This document shows, piece after piece, positions 37,720-46,226 of a stretch of DNA of 64,000 nt. Within the stretch, counting starts at the first letter, position 1; the number at the start of each line of letters is the position of its first letter. Made by a program: the position numbers and the translations under genes. Origin of the DNA: Streptomyces griseorubiginosus. Lineage in GTDB: Bacteria; Actinomycetota; Actinomycetes; Streptomycetales; Streptomycetaceae. The notes beneath the pieces were generated by a model. It did not search any database, had not been told where the DNA came from, and was given only the letters and a program-made list of their open reading frames with translations. The stretch lies in the NCBI RefSeq assembly GCF_001514195.1, contig NZ_KQ948734.1, forward strand, positions 836,462 to 900,461, written 5' to 3'.

Positions 37720-38182
37720 CCACGGTGACCCACCACTCCTGAATGCCCTTGCAGGAGACCTTGCCGGTCTCGGTGGCGCACAGGGGCCGCGACGACCTCA
37801 GTCGCACCTGTCCCGCCGAGACCGCCCTGTACGCCGCGTTCGCGTCGCCGGGCTGGAGGACGAAACCGCTGTTGACGGGCTCCAGGCCGGTGCCCTCGAC
37901 GGTGACCGGACTCCAGGGGCGGCTCTTCGTGCCGTCCAGGCTCAGCCGGACCGTGTCACCGACGGCCAGGCAGACCCGGGCGCCGCTGTCGGAGGCGCCG
38001 AGCTCGGGGACGGACGTACAGCCGGGTGACGACGAGGGGGACGGCGATGCGGACGAGGGGGGTGGCGGCGACACCGTGGCGGCGCCACCCCCGTCGCTTC
38101 CTGCCTGGGTGCCGCATCCCGCCCCCGCCAGCAGGGTGAGTGCGGCGAGGGCGAGGGTCGTGCGGTGGGTCGTACGACGCAT
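37703..38182 (-). CDS. Small lipoprotein
   Basis: 159 aa from ATG 38182. Signal peptide with lipobox LLAGAGC, the Cys being residue 23. A Ser/Pro linker (~35-52) leads to a strand-rich domain with paired cysteines (CTSVPEL...CLAVGD; CATETGKVSCKG). Anchored outside the membrane. Unrecognised family. It overlaps the secreted-protein gene tail-to-tail. Confidence 0.75.
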   Translation of the reverse strand: MRRTTHRTTLALAALTLLAGAGCGTQAGSDGGGAATVSPPPPSSASPSPSSSPGCTSVPELGASDSGARVCLAVGDTVRLSLDGTKSRPWSPVTVEGTGLEPVNSGFVLQPGDANAAYRAVSAGQVRLRSSRPLCATETGKVSCKGIQEWWVTVVIAGA

Positions 38183-38233
38183 GGGAGACTCCTCTCCCTT
38201 CTGTGACGTACGACCCCCGCTCATGGATCCGGA

Positions 38234-40276
38234 TCAGCTGGTCGTGACGGCCGTGTCGTCGATGACGAAGCTGGTCTGGAGCGAGGAGTCCTCGACCCCG
38301 CTGAACTTCAGCGTGACGGTCGAGCCGGCGAACGAGGAGAGGTCGAAGGACTTCTGGACGTAGCCGGTGGCCGCGTTGACGTTGGAGTAGGTGGCCAGGG
38401 TGGTCGAACCGGCGCTGACCGTCAGCTTGTCGTAGGCGGTGCTGCCGGTCTCCTTGGTGTCGATGTGCAGGTAGAAGGTGAAGGTGGCCTTGCAGCCGCT
38501 CGGGACGGTCACCGACTGGGAGAGCGTGTCGGTGTGCGCGGAGCCGTAGCCGTCCAGCCAGGCGTAGTAGGAGCCGCTGTGCGCCGACTCGCCGGTGCCG
38601 TTGGTGATGACCCCGCTGGACGCGGTCCAGGTGGTGTTGCCCGACTCGAAGCCCGCGTTGCCGAGCAGCTGGGACGAGGTGCAGGTGCCGCCGGTCGAGC
38701 CCACGGTCCAGGTGAAGGAGGTGGAGCCGGAGGCGCCGGTGGAGTCCTTCGCGGTGACGGTGACCTGGTAGGTGCCCGCGGTGGACGCCGTACCCGTGAT
38801 CTTGCCGGAGCTGGAGATCGACAGCCCGGTCGGCAGGCCGCTCGCGCTGTAGGTCAGGGCCGCGCCCGCGCTGTCGGTGGCGCTGATCTGGAGGCTGACC
38901 GTGCCGCCGGTCGTCGTCGACTGGCTGCCCGGGTTGGTGACGGTCACCGTGTTGCCGGTGCTGGTGCCGGCGGTGAAGGCGGTGGTGCCGTTGGGGGTAC
39001 CCCAGCCGGTCGGGCCGTCGTAGCCGGTGGTCGCGGTGCAGAAGTACGACGGGGAGCACGAGCCGTTGTTGCCGCTGGTGACGTCGTACAGGTTGCCGGT
39101 GTGGGAGTACGGGTACTTCGCCGGGTAGTCGCTGGAACCCGGGGTGCCCGCGAGGGCGTAGACACCGGCGATGATCGGGGCGGAGGCGCTGGTGCCGCCG
39201 TAGACCGCCCAGCCGGAGCCGCCGTAGGTGTCGTAGACCGCCACACCGGTGGCCGGGTCGGCGACCGCGGAGACGTCGGCCTCCATGCGCTTCGAGCAGC
39301 CCGTGTCGGTCTGCCAGCTCGGCTTCGGGTCGTACGCGGAGCAGCCGGAGCCGGTGCCCTCGGTGGAGCTGGTCTTCCAGACGGACTCGGTCCAGCCACG
39401 GGAGTTGGAGGACGTCGACAGCGCGGTGCCGCCGACTGCCGTCACGTACTGGGATGTCGCCGGGTACTCGGCGCCGTAGGCGGAGTCGCCGGCCGAGACG
39501 GTGATCGCCACACCCGGGTGCTTGAAGTACGAGGTGTCCTCGCTGGTCTGGGACGAGGCCTCGGAGCCGCCCCAGCTGTTGGAGACGACCTTGGCGCCCA
39601 GGGACACCGCCTCGTTCTCGGCGATGCCGAGGTCGGTGTCGTTGGCCGAGTTGGCCTCCACGAGGGTGATGTTGCAGTTCGGGCAGACCGCGCTGACCAT
39701 GTCGATGTCCAGCGCCTCCTCACCCGCCCAGCCCGTGTCGTTGGTGGGCAGCGAGGTGGTGGAGCCGGTCTGGCTGACCTGCTTGAAGCAGCCGTTGGCC
39801 TTGGTGCAGGCGGAGAGGCCGTACTGCGAGCGGTACGTGCCCAGGTCCGCCTCGGCGTTGGGGTCGTTGTAGGCGTCGACGACCGCAACCGTGAGGCCGG
39901 ATCCACCCGTTGACGGCAGGTTGTACGCGCTGTGCAGGTTGGCCGGGCTGAGGCCGGAGGGGGCCGCGGCGGCCAGCGCGGTGGCCAGGCGCTGCTTGAT
40001 GTCGGTACGGCGCTGGGCGAAGCAGGACGCCTCGCCGGGGGCCGCGGTGGCGCACAGGTGGGTGGTCGGGACCTTCTGGCCGGCCTTGCCGGTGGTGTGG
40101 AAGGTCTGCCGGTCGGGGGAGGTGAGGGCCTTGCTGTTCTGGGTCACCCGGGAGGTGTGGGTGGTCGCCGGTGCCGCGTGCGCCGGAACGGCCGCGAATC
40201 CGGCGAGGCCGAGGGCGAGGGCGGGTATCGCTGCGGTCAGGAGTCTTCGCAGGCTCCGTCGGGGCATTTCACGCAT
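38234..40276 (-). CDS. Secreted sedolisin (S53) protease with C-terminal Ig-like and adhesion-type domains
   Basis: 680 aa. Signal peptide to about residue 34 (PAHA). A short prodomain precedes the catalytic domain (~105-430). Sedolisin residues are visible: E and D in [10 protein letters not shown] in SAGDSAYG, and the nucleophile Ser in [10 protein letters not shown] putative Ig-type repeat (~435-525, with [15 protein letters not shown]) and a C-terminal strand-rich domain (~530-680, GNAGFESGN to FVIDDTAV) follow. The enzyme is an extracellular serine-carboxyl peptidase. Together with the two genes before it, it forms the block lying between nrdS and nrdB. Confidence 0.9.
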   Translation of the reverse strand: MREMPRRSLRRLLTAAIPALALGLAGFAAVPAHAAPATTHTSRVTQNSKALTSPDRQTFHTTGKAGQKVPTTHLCATAAPGEASCFAQRRTDIKQRLATALAAAAPSGLSPANLHSAYNLPSTGGSGLTVAVVDAYNDPNAEADLGTYRSQYGLSACTKANGCFKQVSQTGSTTSLPTNDTGWAGEEALDIDMVSAVCPNCNITLVEANSANDTDLGIAENEAVSLGAKVVSNSWGGSEASSQTSEDTSYFKHPGVAITVSAGDSAYGAEYPATSQYVTAVGGTALSTSSNSRGWTESVWKTSSTEGTGSGCSAYDPKPSWQTDTGCSKRMEADVSAVADPATGVAVYDTYGGSGWAVYGGTSASAPIIAGVYALAGTPGSSDYPAKYPYSHTGNLYDVTSGNNGSCSPSYFCTATTGYDGPTGWGTPNGTTAFTAGTSTGNTVTVTNPGSQSTTTGGTVSLQISATDSAGAALTYSASGLPTGLSISSSGKITGTASTAGTYQVTVTAKDSTGASGSTSFTWTVGSTGGTCTSSQLLGNAGFESGNTTWTASSGVITNGTGESAHSGSYYAWLDGYGSAHTDTLSQSVTVPSGCKATFTFYLHIDTKETGSTAYDKLTVSAGSTTLATYSNVNAATGYVQKSFDLSSFAGSTVTLKFSGVEDSSLQTSFVIDDTAVTTS

Positions 40277-40434
40277 GGGGTACTGCCTCCATCGGTGGGG
40301 TTACAGGCAGGCCCGTGACGCGCGCAGCGGCGGCAGATCACGCAGTCATGAGCATGACGTGCCAGAAGCTAGCGGCGGGTGTGAAGCCGGGAGAAGGAGC
40401 CAGAGGAGATCTTTGCTGCCCCATAGCAGCCTCA

Positions 40435-40467
40435 TGGACGGCCCATGGAAGCTCCATGGGCCGTCCA
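40435..40467 (-). terminator. Terminator after nrdB
   Basis: Arms 40435-40449 and 40453-40467 are a perfect 15-bp inverted repeat with a 3-nt loop, 23 nt past the nrdB stop. It would end the nrdAB transcript before the sedolisin gene. Confidence 0.75.
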
Positions 40468-40489
40468 CTGGCCGTTCCTTACTTTACGG

Positions 40490-41503
40490 TCAGAAGTCCT
40501 CGTCGAGGTCGACGGTGCCCTCCACCGCGACCTGGTAGGCCGACGGGCGGCGCTCGAAGAAGTTCGTCAGCTCCTGGACACCCTGCAACTCCATGAAGGA
40601 GAAGGGGTTCTCGGAGCCGTACACCGGCGCGAAACCGAGCCGCGTGAGCCGCTGGTCGGCGACGCACTCCAGGTACTGCCGCATCGACTCGGTGTTCATG
40701 CCGGGCAGTCCGTCGCCGCACAGGTCCCGGGCGAACTGGAGCTCCGCCTCCACGGCCTCCGCCAGCATGTCCGTGACCTGCTGCCGCAACTCCTCGTCGA
40801 ACAGCTCCGGCTCCTCCTTGCGGACGGTGTCGACCACGTCGAAGGCGAACGACATGTGCATGGTCTCGTCACGGAACACCCAGTTGGTGCCCGTGGCGAG
40901 GCCGTGCAGCAGACCCCGGCTGCGGAACCAGTAGACGTAGGCGAAGGCGCCGTAGAAGAACAGGCCCTCGATGCACGCGGCGAAGCAGATCAGGTTGAGC
41001 AGGAAGCGGCGGCGGTCGGCCCGGGACTCCAGGCGCTCCAGCTTCTCCACCTCGTTGATCCACTTGAAGCAGAACTCCGCCTTCTCACGGATCGAGGGGA
41101 TGTTCTCGACCGCGTCGAAGGCGGCCGCGCGGTCCTCGGGATCGGGGAGGTAGGTGTCGAGCAGCGTCAGGTAGAACTGGACGTGCACGGCCTCCTCGAA
41201 CAGCTGACGGCTCAAGTACAGCCGCGCCTCGGGGGAGTTGATGTGCTTGTACAGCGTCAGCACCAGGTTGTTCGCGACGATCGAGTCCCCCGTCGCGAAG
41301 AACGCCACCAGCCGGCCGATGAGGTGCTGCTCGGCGGGGCTGAGCTTCGCCAGGTCGGCCACGTCCGAGTGGAGGTCGACCTCCTCGACGGTCCAGGTGT
41401 TCTTGATGGCATCCCGGTAGCGCTCGTAGAAGTCCGGGTAGCGCATGGGCCGGAGGGTCAGCTCGAAGCCCGGGTCGAGAAGGTTCTTGGCTTCGGTGGT
41501 CAT
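40490..41503 (-). CDS. nrdB: Class Ia ribonucleotide reductase, small (radical) subunit
   Basis: 337 aa from ATG 41503, which shares one base with the nrdA stop (TAATG); an ATG nine bases upstream is possible. Di-iron ligands appear in SRQLFEEAVHVQFYL (Glu and His) and in FRDETMHMSFAF (Glu and His), with ENIPSIREKAEF between. It carries the tyrosyl radical cofactor. Cotranscribed with nrdA. Confidence 0.93.
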   Translation of the reverse strand: MTTEAKNLLDPGFELTLRPMRYPDFYERYRDAIKNTWTVEEVDLHSDVADLAKLSPAEQHLIGRLVAFFATGDSIVANNLVLTLYKHINSPEARLYLSRQLFEEAVHVQFYLTLLDTYLPDPEDRAAAFDAVENIPSIREKAEFCFKWINEVEKLERLESRADRRRFLLNLICFAACIEGLFFYGAFAYVYWFRSRGLLHGLATGTNWVFRDETMHMSFAFDVVDTVRKEEPELFDEELRQQVTDMLAEAVEAELQFARDLCGDGLPGMNTESMRQYLECVADQRLTRLGFAPVYGSENPFSFMELQGVQELTNFFERRPSAYQVAVEGTVDLDEDF

Positions 41504-43884
41504 TACTGGCATGCCTCGCAGGACTCGGGGTTTTCCAGGGAGCAGGCGACGGCTTCTTCCGACGTCACCTGCTGGACCGGGACGGTCGCCTGAGCGGCGC
41601 GGGCGATACGGGTCGCCGGGCGCGAGCGCAGGTAGTACGTCGTCTTCAGCCCGGACTTCCAGGCGTACGCGTACATCGAGGAGAGCTTGCCGATGGTCGG
41701 CGTCTCCAGGAACAGGTTCAGGGACTGCGACTGGTCGAGGAACGGGGTCCGGGCCGCCGCCATGTCGATCAGGGAACGCTGCGGGATCTCCCACGCCGTG
41801 CGGTACAGCGCCCGTACGTCCTCCGGGACCCACGCGAAGTCCTGCACCGAGCCGTTCGCCTCACGCAGCGCCTCACGGGTGCGCGCGTCCCACACGCCCA
41901 GCGCCTTGAGGTCGTTCACCAGGTACGAGTTGACCTGGAGGAACTCCCCGGACAGCGTCTCGCGCTTGAACAGGTTGGAGACCTGCGGCTCGATGCACTC
42001 GTACACCCCGGCGATCGAGGCGATGGTCGCGGTGGGCGCGATGGCCAGCAGCAGGCTGTTGCGCAGCCCCGTCGTGGCCATGCGCTCGCGCAGTGCCGCC
42101 CAGCGCTCGGGCCAGGCCAGGTCCGTGGCGTAGTGGTCCGGGTGCAGCACACCCTGAGCGGTACGGGTCTTCTCCCAGGCCGGCAGCGGGCCGCTGCGCT
42201 CGGCGAGGTCGGTGGAGGCCTCGTAGGCGGCGAGCATGATGCGCTCGGCGATCCGGGTGGACAGGGCCTGCGCCTCCGGGGAGCCGAAGGGCAGCCGCAA
42301 CTTGAAGAAGACGTCCTGGAGGCCCATCGCGCCGAGGCCGACCGGACGCCACTTGGCGTTGGAACGCCCGGCCTGCTCGGTCGGGTAGAAGTTGATGTCG
42401 ACGACCCTGTCGAGGAACGTGACGGCGGTGCGGACGGTCTCGTCCAGCCGCTCCCAGTCGATGTCGCCGGTCCTGGTGTCGACGAACGCGCCCAGGTTCA
42501 CCGACCCCAGGTTGCAGACCGCCGTCTCCCCGTCGTCCGTGACCTCCAGGATCTCCGTGCAGAGGTTGGAGGAGTGGACCGTGTGCCCCGGCAGGGCCGT
42601 CTGGTTGGCCGTGCGGTTCGCGGCGTCCTTGAAGGTCATCCAGCCGTTGCCGGTCTGGGCGAGGGTGCGCATCATGCGGCCGTAGAGGTCACGGGCCGGG
42701 ATGGTCCGCTTCGCCAGCCCCTTCTGCTCGGCCGCGCGGTACGCGGCGTCGAACTCCTCGCCCCACAGGTCGACCAGTTCGGGCACGTCGGCGGGGGAGA
42801 ACAGGGACCACTCGGCGTCCGCGTTCACCCGGCGCATGAACTCGTCCGGGATCCAGTGCGCGAGGTTCAGATTGTGCGTACGGCGGGCGTCCTCACCGGT
42901 GTTGTCCCTGAGCTCCAGGAACTCCTCGATGTCGGAGTGCCAGGTCTCCAGGTAGACCGCGGCCGCGCCCTTGCGCCGGCCGCCCTGGTTCACGGCGGCG
43001 ACACTCGCGTCCAGCGTCTTCAGGAACGGCACGATGCCGTTGGAGTGCCCGTTGGTGCCACGGATCAGCGAACCGCGGCTGCGGACGCGGGAGTACGCGA
43101 TGCCGATGCCGCCTGCGTGCTTCGAGAGCCGCGCCACCTGGTGGTAGCGGTCGTAGATGGAGTCGAGCTCGTCCATCGGGGAGTCGAGGAGGTAGCAGGA
43201 CGACATCTGGGGGTGCCGGGTGCCGGAGTTGAAGAGGGTGGGGGAGGAGGGGAGGTAGTCGAGGCGGCTCATGAGCCCGTAGAGCGCGGCGACTTCGTCC
43301 AGGGCGCGGACCGTGTCGTCCTCGGCGAGGCCGGACGCCACCCGCAGCATGAAGTGCTGGGGCGTCTCGATGACCTTGCGGGTGATCGGGTGCCGCAGCA
43401 GATAGCGGCTGTGGAGGGTGCGGAGCCCGAAGTAGCCGAAGCGGTCGTCGGCCTCGGTGTCGACGAGCGCGTCCAGCCGCTCGGCGTGCACCCGCACGAA
43501 CTCGGCCGTACGGTCGGCGATCAGGCCCTCGCGGTGCCCGACCGCGACCGAGCCGGTGAACGAGGTGACGCCCTGGGAGGCGGCCTCCGCGGCGATGGAG
43601 ATCGTCAGCAGCCGGGCGGCGAGCCTGCTGTACGCCGGGTCCTCGGAGATGAGCCCGGCGGCCGCCTCGGTGGCCAGCTCGCGCAGCTCCGACTCGTCGG
43701 CCCGAGCGGACCGGCCGCGGAGCGCGGCGGCGGCGACCCGGCCGGGGTCGGCGTCGGGCAGGTCGGCGGTCAGCTCGGCCAGGGTCCGCAGCAACGCGGC
43801 TCCGGGGCCGTCGTTCTCCTGCTCGGTCCGCTGCTCGGTCCGCTCGATCGCCGCTGAGGCCGGATCGGCTGGCGCGATGGTCAC
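41503..43884 (-). CDS. nrdA: Class Ia ribonucleotide reductase, large (catalytic) subunit
   Basis: 793 aa from GTG 43884, a GGGAGA site ahead. Reduces ribonucleoside diphosphates. Active-site elements include SSCYLLD (catalytic Cys), NLCTEILEVTDDGETAVCNLGSV (second Cys, Asn, Glu), and the C-terminal shuttle cysteines CSLENPESCEAC. The N-terminus does not show an obvious complete ATP-cone, so overall activity control by dATP may be weakened. Regulated by upstream NrdR boxes and a cobalamin riboswitch. Confidence 0.93.
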   Translation of the reverse strand: MTIAPADPASAAIERTEQRTEQENDGPGAALLRTLAELTADLPDADPGRVAAAALRGRSARADESELRELATEAAAGLISEDPAYSRLAARLLTISIAAEAASQGVTSFTGSVAVGHREGLIADRTAEFVRVHAERLDALVDTEADDRFGYFGLRTLHSRYLLRHPITRKVIETPQHFMLRVASGLAEDDTVRALDEVAALYGLMSRLDYLPSSPTLFNSGTRHPQMSSCYLLDSPMDELDSIYDRYHQVARLSKHAGGIGIAYSRVRSRGSLIRGTNGHSNGIVPFLKTLDASVAAVNQGGRRKGAAAVYLETWHSDIEEFLELRDNTGEDARRTHNLNLAHWIPDEFMRRVNADAEWSLFSPADVPELVDLWGEEFDAAYRAAEQKGLAKRTIPARDLYGRMMRTLAQTGNGWMTFKDAANRTANQTALPGHTVHSSNLCTEILEVTDDGETAVCNLGSVNLGAFVDTRTGDIDWERLDETVRTAVTFLDRVVDINFYPTEQAGRSNAKWRPVGLGAMGLQDVFFKLRLPFGSPEAQALSTRIAERIMLAAYEASTDLAERSGPLPAWEKTRTAQGVLHPDHYATDLAWPERWAALRERMATTGLRNSLLLAIAPTATIASIAGVYECIEPQVSNLFKRETLSGEFLQVNSYLVNDLKALGVWDARTREALREANGSVQDFAWVPEDVRALYRTAWEIPQRSLIDMAAARTPFLDQSQSLNLFLETPTIGKLSSMYAYAWKSGLKTTYYLRSRPATRIARAAQATVPVQQVTSEEAVACSLENPESCEACQ

Positions 43885-43996
43885 GTGGGGCTCTCCCTCG
43901 CTGGCACGGGGCCTTGCGGAGGGCAGGGGCAGCACACGAGCGCACACGGCGTCGCGTCCACCGGCCCATTCCACGAGGCCCGGACGTCAAGACACC

Positions 43997-44016
43997 CGGG
44001 CCACGGTGGCCGGGCG
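43997..44016 (-). promoter_or_regulatory. Candidate expression-platform hairpin of the riboswitch
   Basis: GGCCAC and GTGGCC flank one base just 3' of the aptamer on the nrdA transcript. It is a possible terminator or anti-structure; no U-run follows. Confidence 0.4.
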
Positions 44017-44018
44017 TA

Positions 44019-44123
44019 CTGTCGGCAGGTCCTCGGACTGACGCTCATGTGCGCTTATGCACGCATGAGTACACCGTTGCGGGACAGTTCCGGATTCACA
44101 CCGGATTCCCCTGCGGCGACAGC
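44019..44123 (-). promoter_or_regulatory. Cobalamin riboswitch upstream of nrdA
   Basis: Read on the minus strand, the element has GGGGAATCCGGTGTGAATCC, then GGAACTGTCCCGCAACGGTG, and the B12 box AGTCCGAGGACCTGCC (44024-44039). The outer stem is CTGTCG/CGACAG, and a CTCATG/CATGAG hairpin lies between the core and the box. A B12 riboswitch controlling class Ia nrdABS is known in Streptomyces: coenzyme B12 lowers transcription so that the B12-dependent class II enzyme is used instead. Confidence 0.9.
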
Positions 44124-44130
44124 GAGCATG

Positions 44131-44146
44131 AGCATACATCTTGTGC
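44131..44146. promoter_or_regulatory. NrdR box 1
   Basis: AGCATACATCTTGTGC matches 10 of 16 positions of the NrdR consensus acaCwAtATaTwGtgt. It is 31 bp from box 2. Confidence 0.6.
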
Positions 44147-44161
44147 CCGGTGGTGGAAGCA

Positions 44162-44177
44162 GGCCCATATGTTGTGT
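44162..44177. promoter_or_regulatory. NrdR box 2
   Basis: GGCCCATATGTTGTGT matches 11 of 16 consensus positions. The 31-bp period with box 1 (three helical turns) is the usual NrdR arrangement. Confidence 0.65.
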
Positions 44178-44337
44178 CGCGGTGACTTCAGAGCGTGTTG
44201 TCGTCGGCAACCATCCTCGATATGGCCCGGGGTCGGTGTTCGTTCGGTGTCGCGGACGCGTGGGAACCAGTCACCTGATCGGGTGATCGATTGCGAACAC
44301 GCGGATGCAACTCGCATACGCGTCTAGCTTGGGCATC

Positions 44338-45607
44338 ATGAAACTCGTCATGCAGGTCAGGTTGCTGCCGACGCCCGAGCAGGCGGCGGCGCTCGAGGCA
44401 ACCATGTACTCCTGCAACGAGGCTGCCACCTGGGTGAGTCAGGTGGCCTTTGAGCGCGGACAGTTCAAGAACTTCGCGCTCCGTAGGCATGTGTACGGGG
44501 TGGTCAAATCCCGCTGGGGTCTGGGAGCTCAGGCCGCTCAACAAGTGATCAAGAAGACGTGCGACGCGTACGCCTCCCTCAAGGCGAACCTGAGGGCCGG
44601 GAACCTGGGACGGCCGGGGTCTAGGCGCCATCGCCAGGCTACTGAGAGGCCGATCGCTTTCCGCCCCCAGGGTGCCCAGCCCTAAGACGATCGCATGCTG
44701 TCCTGGCAGATGCCGGACCGCACTGTGTCCGTCTGGACCACCTACGGGCGGATCAAGAACGTGGCGTTCACCGGATCTGCCGAACAACTGACAACGCTGG
44801 AGTTGTATCGCAAGGGCGAGTCCGATCTCGTCCTCCGGGATGGCATGTGGTTCCTGTTCGCGACCTGTGAGGTGCCCGAGGCGCCGCTGAATACGGACCC
44901 GGTGGATTTTCTGGGTGTGGACCTCGGAGTCGTGAACATCGCGACCACCTCCGACGGCGAGATCATGGCCGGTCGGGCGCTCAATCGAATGCGTACACGA
45001 GAGCGCGGTCTGCGGCGCAAACTGCAAAAGAAGAACACTCCGTCCACCAAGCGCCGACTGAGGAAGCGGCGACGCAAGGAGGCCCGGCGGGCCAGAGACA
45101 TCAACCACAAGATCGCGAAGCATGTGGTGGCCGAGGCGGAACGCACCGGTCGCGGAATCGCCTTGGAGGATTTGACGGGCATCCGTGAGCGGGTCCGGCT
45201 TCGCAAGCCTGGGGGCACCTCCCACGCCCTTGAGGCAGTGGGGGAGGGCCACCCACTCCAGCTGGAGCTTCGCCCAGCTGGGTTCGTTCATCGCGTACAA
45301 GGGCCGCCGTGCAGGGGTGCTGGTGGTGTACGTCGATCCGGCATACACCTCTCGTACCTGCGCTGAGTGCGGACACATCGACAAGGCGAACCGGGTCTCC
45401 CAGGCCTGGTTCGCATGCCGGTCCTGCGGATTCGTTGATCACGCCGACCGGAACAGCTCCCGCAACATCCGCGCTCGCGCGTGGGAGTTGTGGAGATGCG
45501 GGGCCCAGTCACCGGCCCCTGCTCCGACGCCGCGTAAAGGGAACGGAGCTGGACGCAAACGTAGCCCCACCGCCAGTGGTGCCCGTTGTGCAAGCCCGGT
45601 GCCTTAG
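44338..45607 (+). pseudogene. Broken IS200/IS605-type TnpB (RNA-guided nuclease ancestor) gene
   Basis: The protein starts at ATG 44338 (MKLVMQVRLLPTPEQAAALE). An in-frame TAA at 44683-44685 interrupts AQP-stop-DDRMLSW, which in relatives reads through with Tyr or Phe. A second break comes at 45210-45247, where a palindromic segment shifts the frame. Both halves keep the RuvC acids: VDLGVVN (D), GIALEDL (E) and the late HADRN (D), plus the zinc finger CAECGHIDKANRVSQAWFAC with RSCG. No tnpA partner lies beside it. The product is probably inactive unless suppressed. Confidence 0.85.
45210..45247 (+). repeat. Small imperfect palindrome inserted in tnpB
   Basis: GGGGGCACCTCCCACGCC leads into CTTGAGGCAGTGGGGGAGG, with CCTCCCAC pairing with GTGGGGGAGG (one bulge). 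It interrupts the TnpB frame between RLRKP and RATHSSW. The sequence resembles short GGGGGCACCTCCC repeats that I recall as common between Streptomyces genes. Confidence 0.6.
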
Positions 45608-46119
45608 CGCCGGCTGGTTGACAGCGTCAACTTGTAGGTGAGGAGCGTGAAGTCGTCGCCGGGGACCGGCCGCCAGTCGCGCTGCGGGTCGCGGGTGAAG
45701 CCGAGGCGCTCGTAGAGGCGGTGGGCGGTGTGCATGGTGGGCTGGGTGCACAGGACGAGGTCGTGGCCCGTGGCCGCCGCGCGGTCGATGCAGGCCTGGA
45801 CCAGGGCCTGTCCGACGCCTCGGCCGCGGGCCTCGTGGGACACGGCGAGCATGCGGATCTCGGCCTCTGCGGGGCCGGCGAGTTCGGCCAGGGGGCCGCC
45901 GGACGGGACGTAGGTGACTCCGCCGAGGATGCGGTCGTCCGCCGCGGCCACCAGGACCTCTGCGGTGTCCGCTCGCTTGGCCACGTTCTTGAGCTCCTGG
46001 AAGTACCAGTCGTCCTCGCCGCCGAAGGCCAGGAGGCCGTCGTTCAGGTAGGCGTGGGCGGTGATCTCGCCGAGGGGTTCGTAGTCGGTGGGTTCTGCGG
46101 GGCGGATCAGGAAGTCCAT
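45604..46119 (-). CDS. GNAT family N-acetyltransferase
   Basis: 171 aa, ATG 46119. The acetyl-CoA-binding motif ARGRGVGQALVQA lies near residue 98, and IRMLAVSHEA precedes it, as in GNAT enzymes. The C-terminal LYERLGF is also typical. Substrate unknown. Its stop overlaps the end of the broken tnpB by a few bases on the other strand. Confidence 0.88.
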   Translation of the reverse strand: MDFLIRPAEPTDYEPLGEITAHAYLNDGLLAFGGEDDWYFQELKNVAKRADTAEVLVAAADDRILGGVTYVPSGGPLAELAGPAEAEIRMLAVSHEARGRGVGQALVQACIDRAAATGHDLVLCTQPTMHTAHRLYERLGFTRDPQRDWRPVPGDDFTLLTYKLTLSTSRR

Positions 46120-46180
46120 GGGGGAGAGTGTGCACGAAAGCGGGCCGCCGAGGGGGGTTGCTCTCGGTGGCCCGCTTGAC

Positions 46181-46217
46181 GGTTGTGTGTGGTTGCTCGC
46201 GCAGTTCCCCGCGCCCC
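46181..46217 (+). repeat. Dispersed intergenic repeat, copy E
   Basis: GGTTGTGTGTGGTTGCTCGC then GCAGTTCCCCGCGCCCC, between the GNAT gene and the permease gene. Confidence 0.7.
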
Positions 46218-46226
46218 CAAAAAGCC

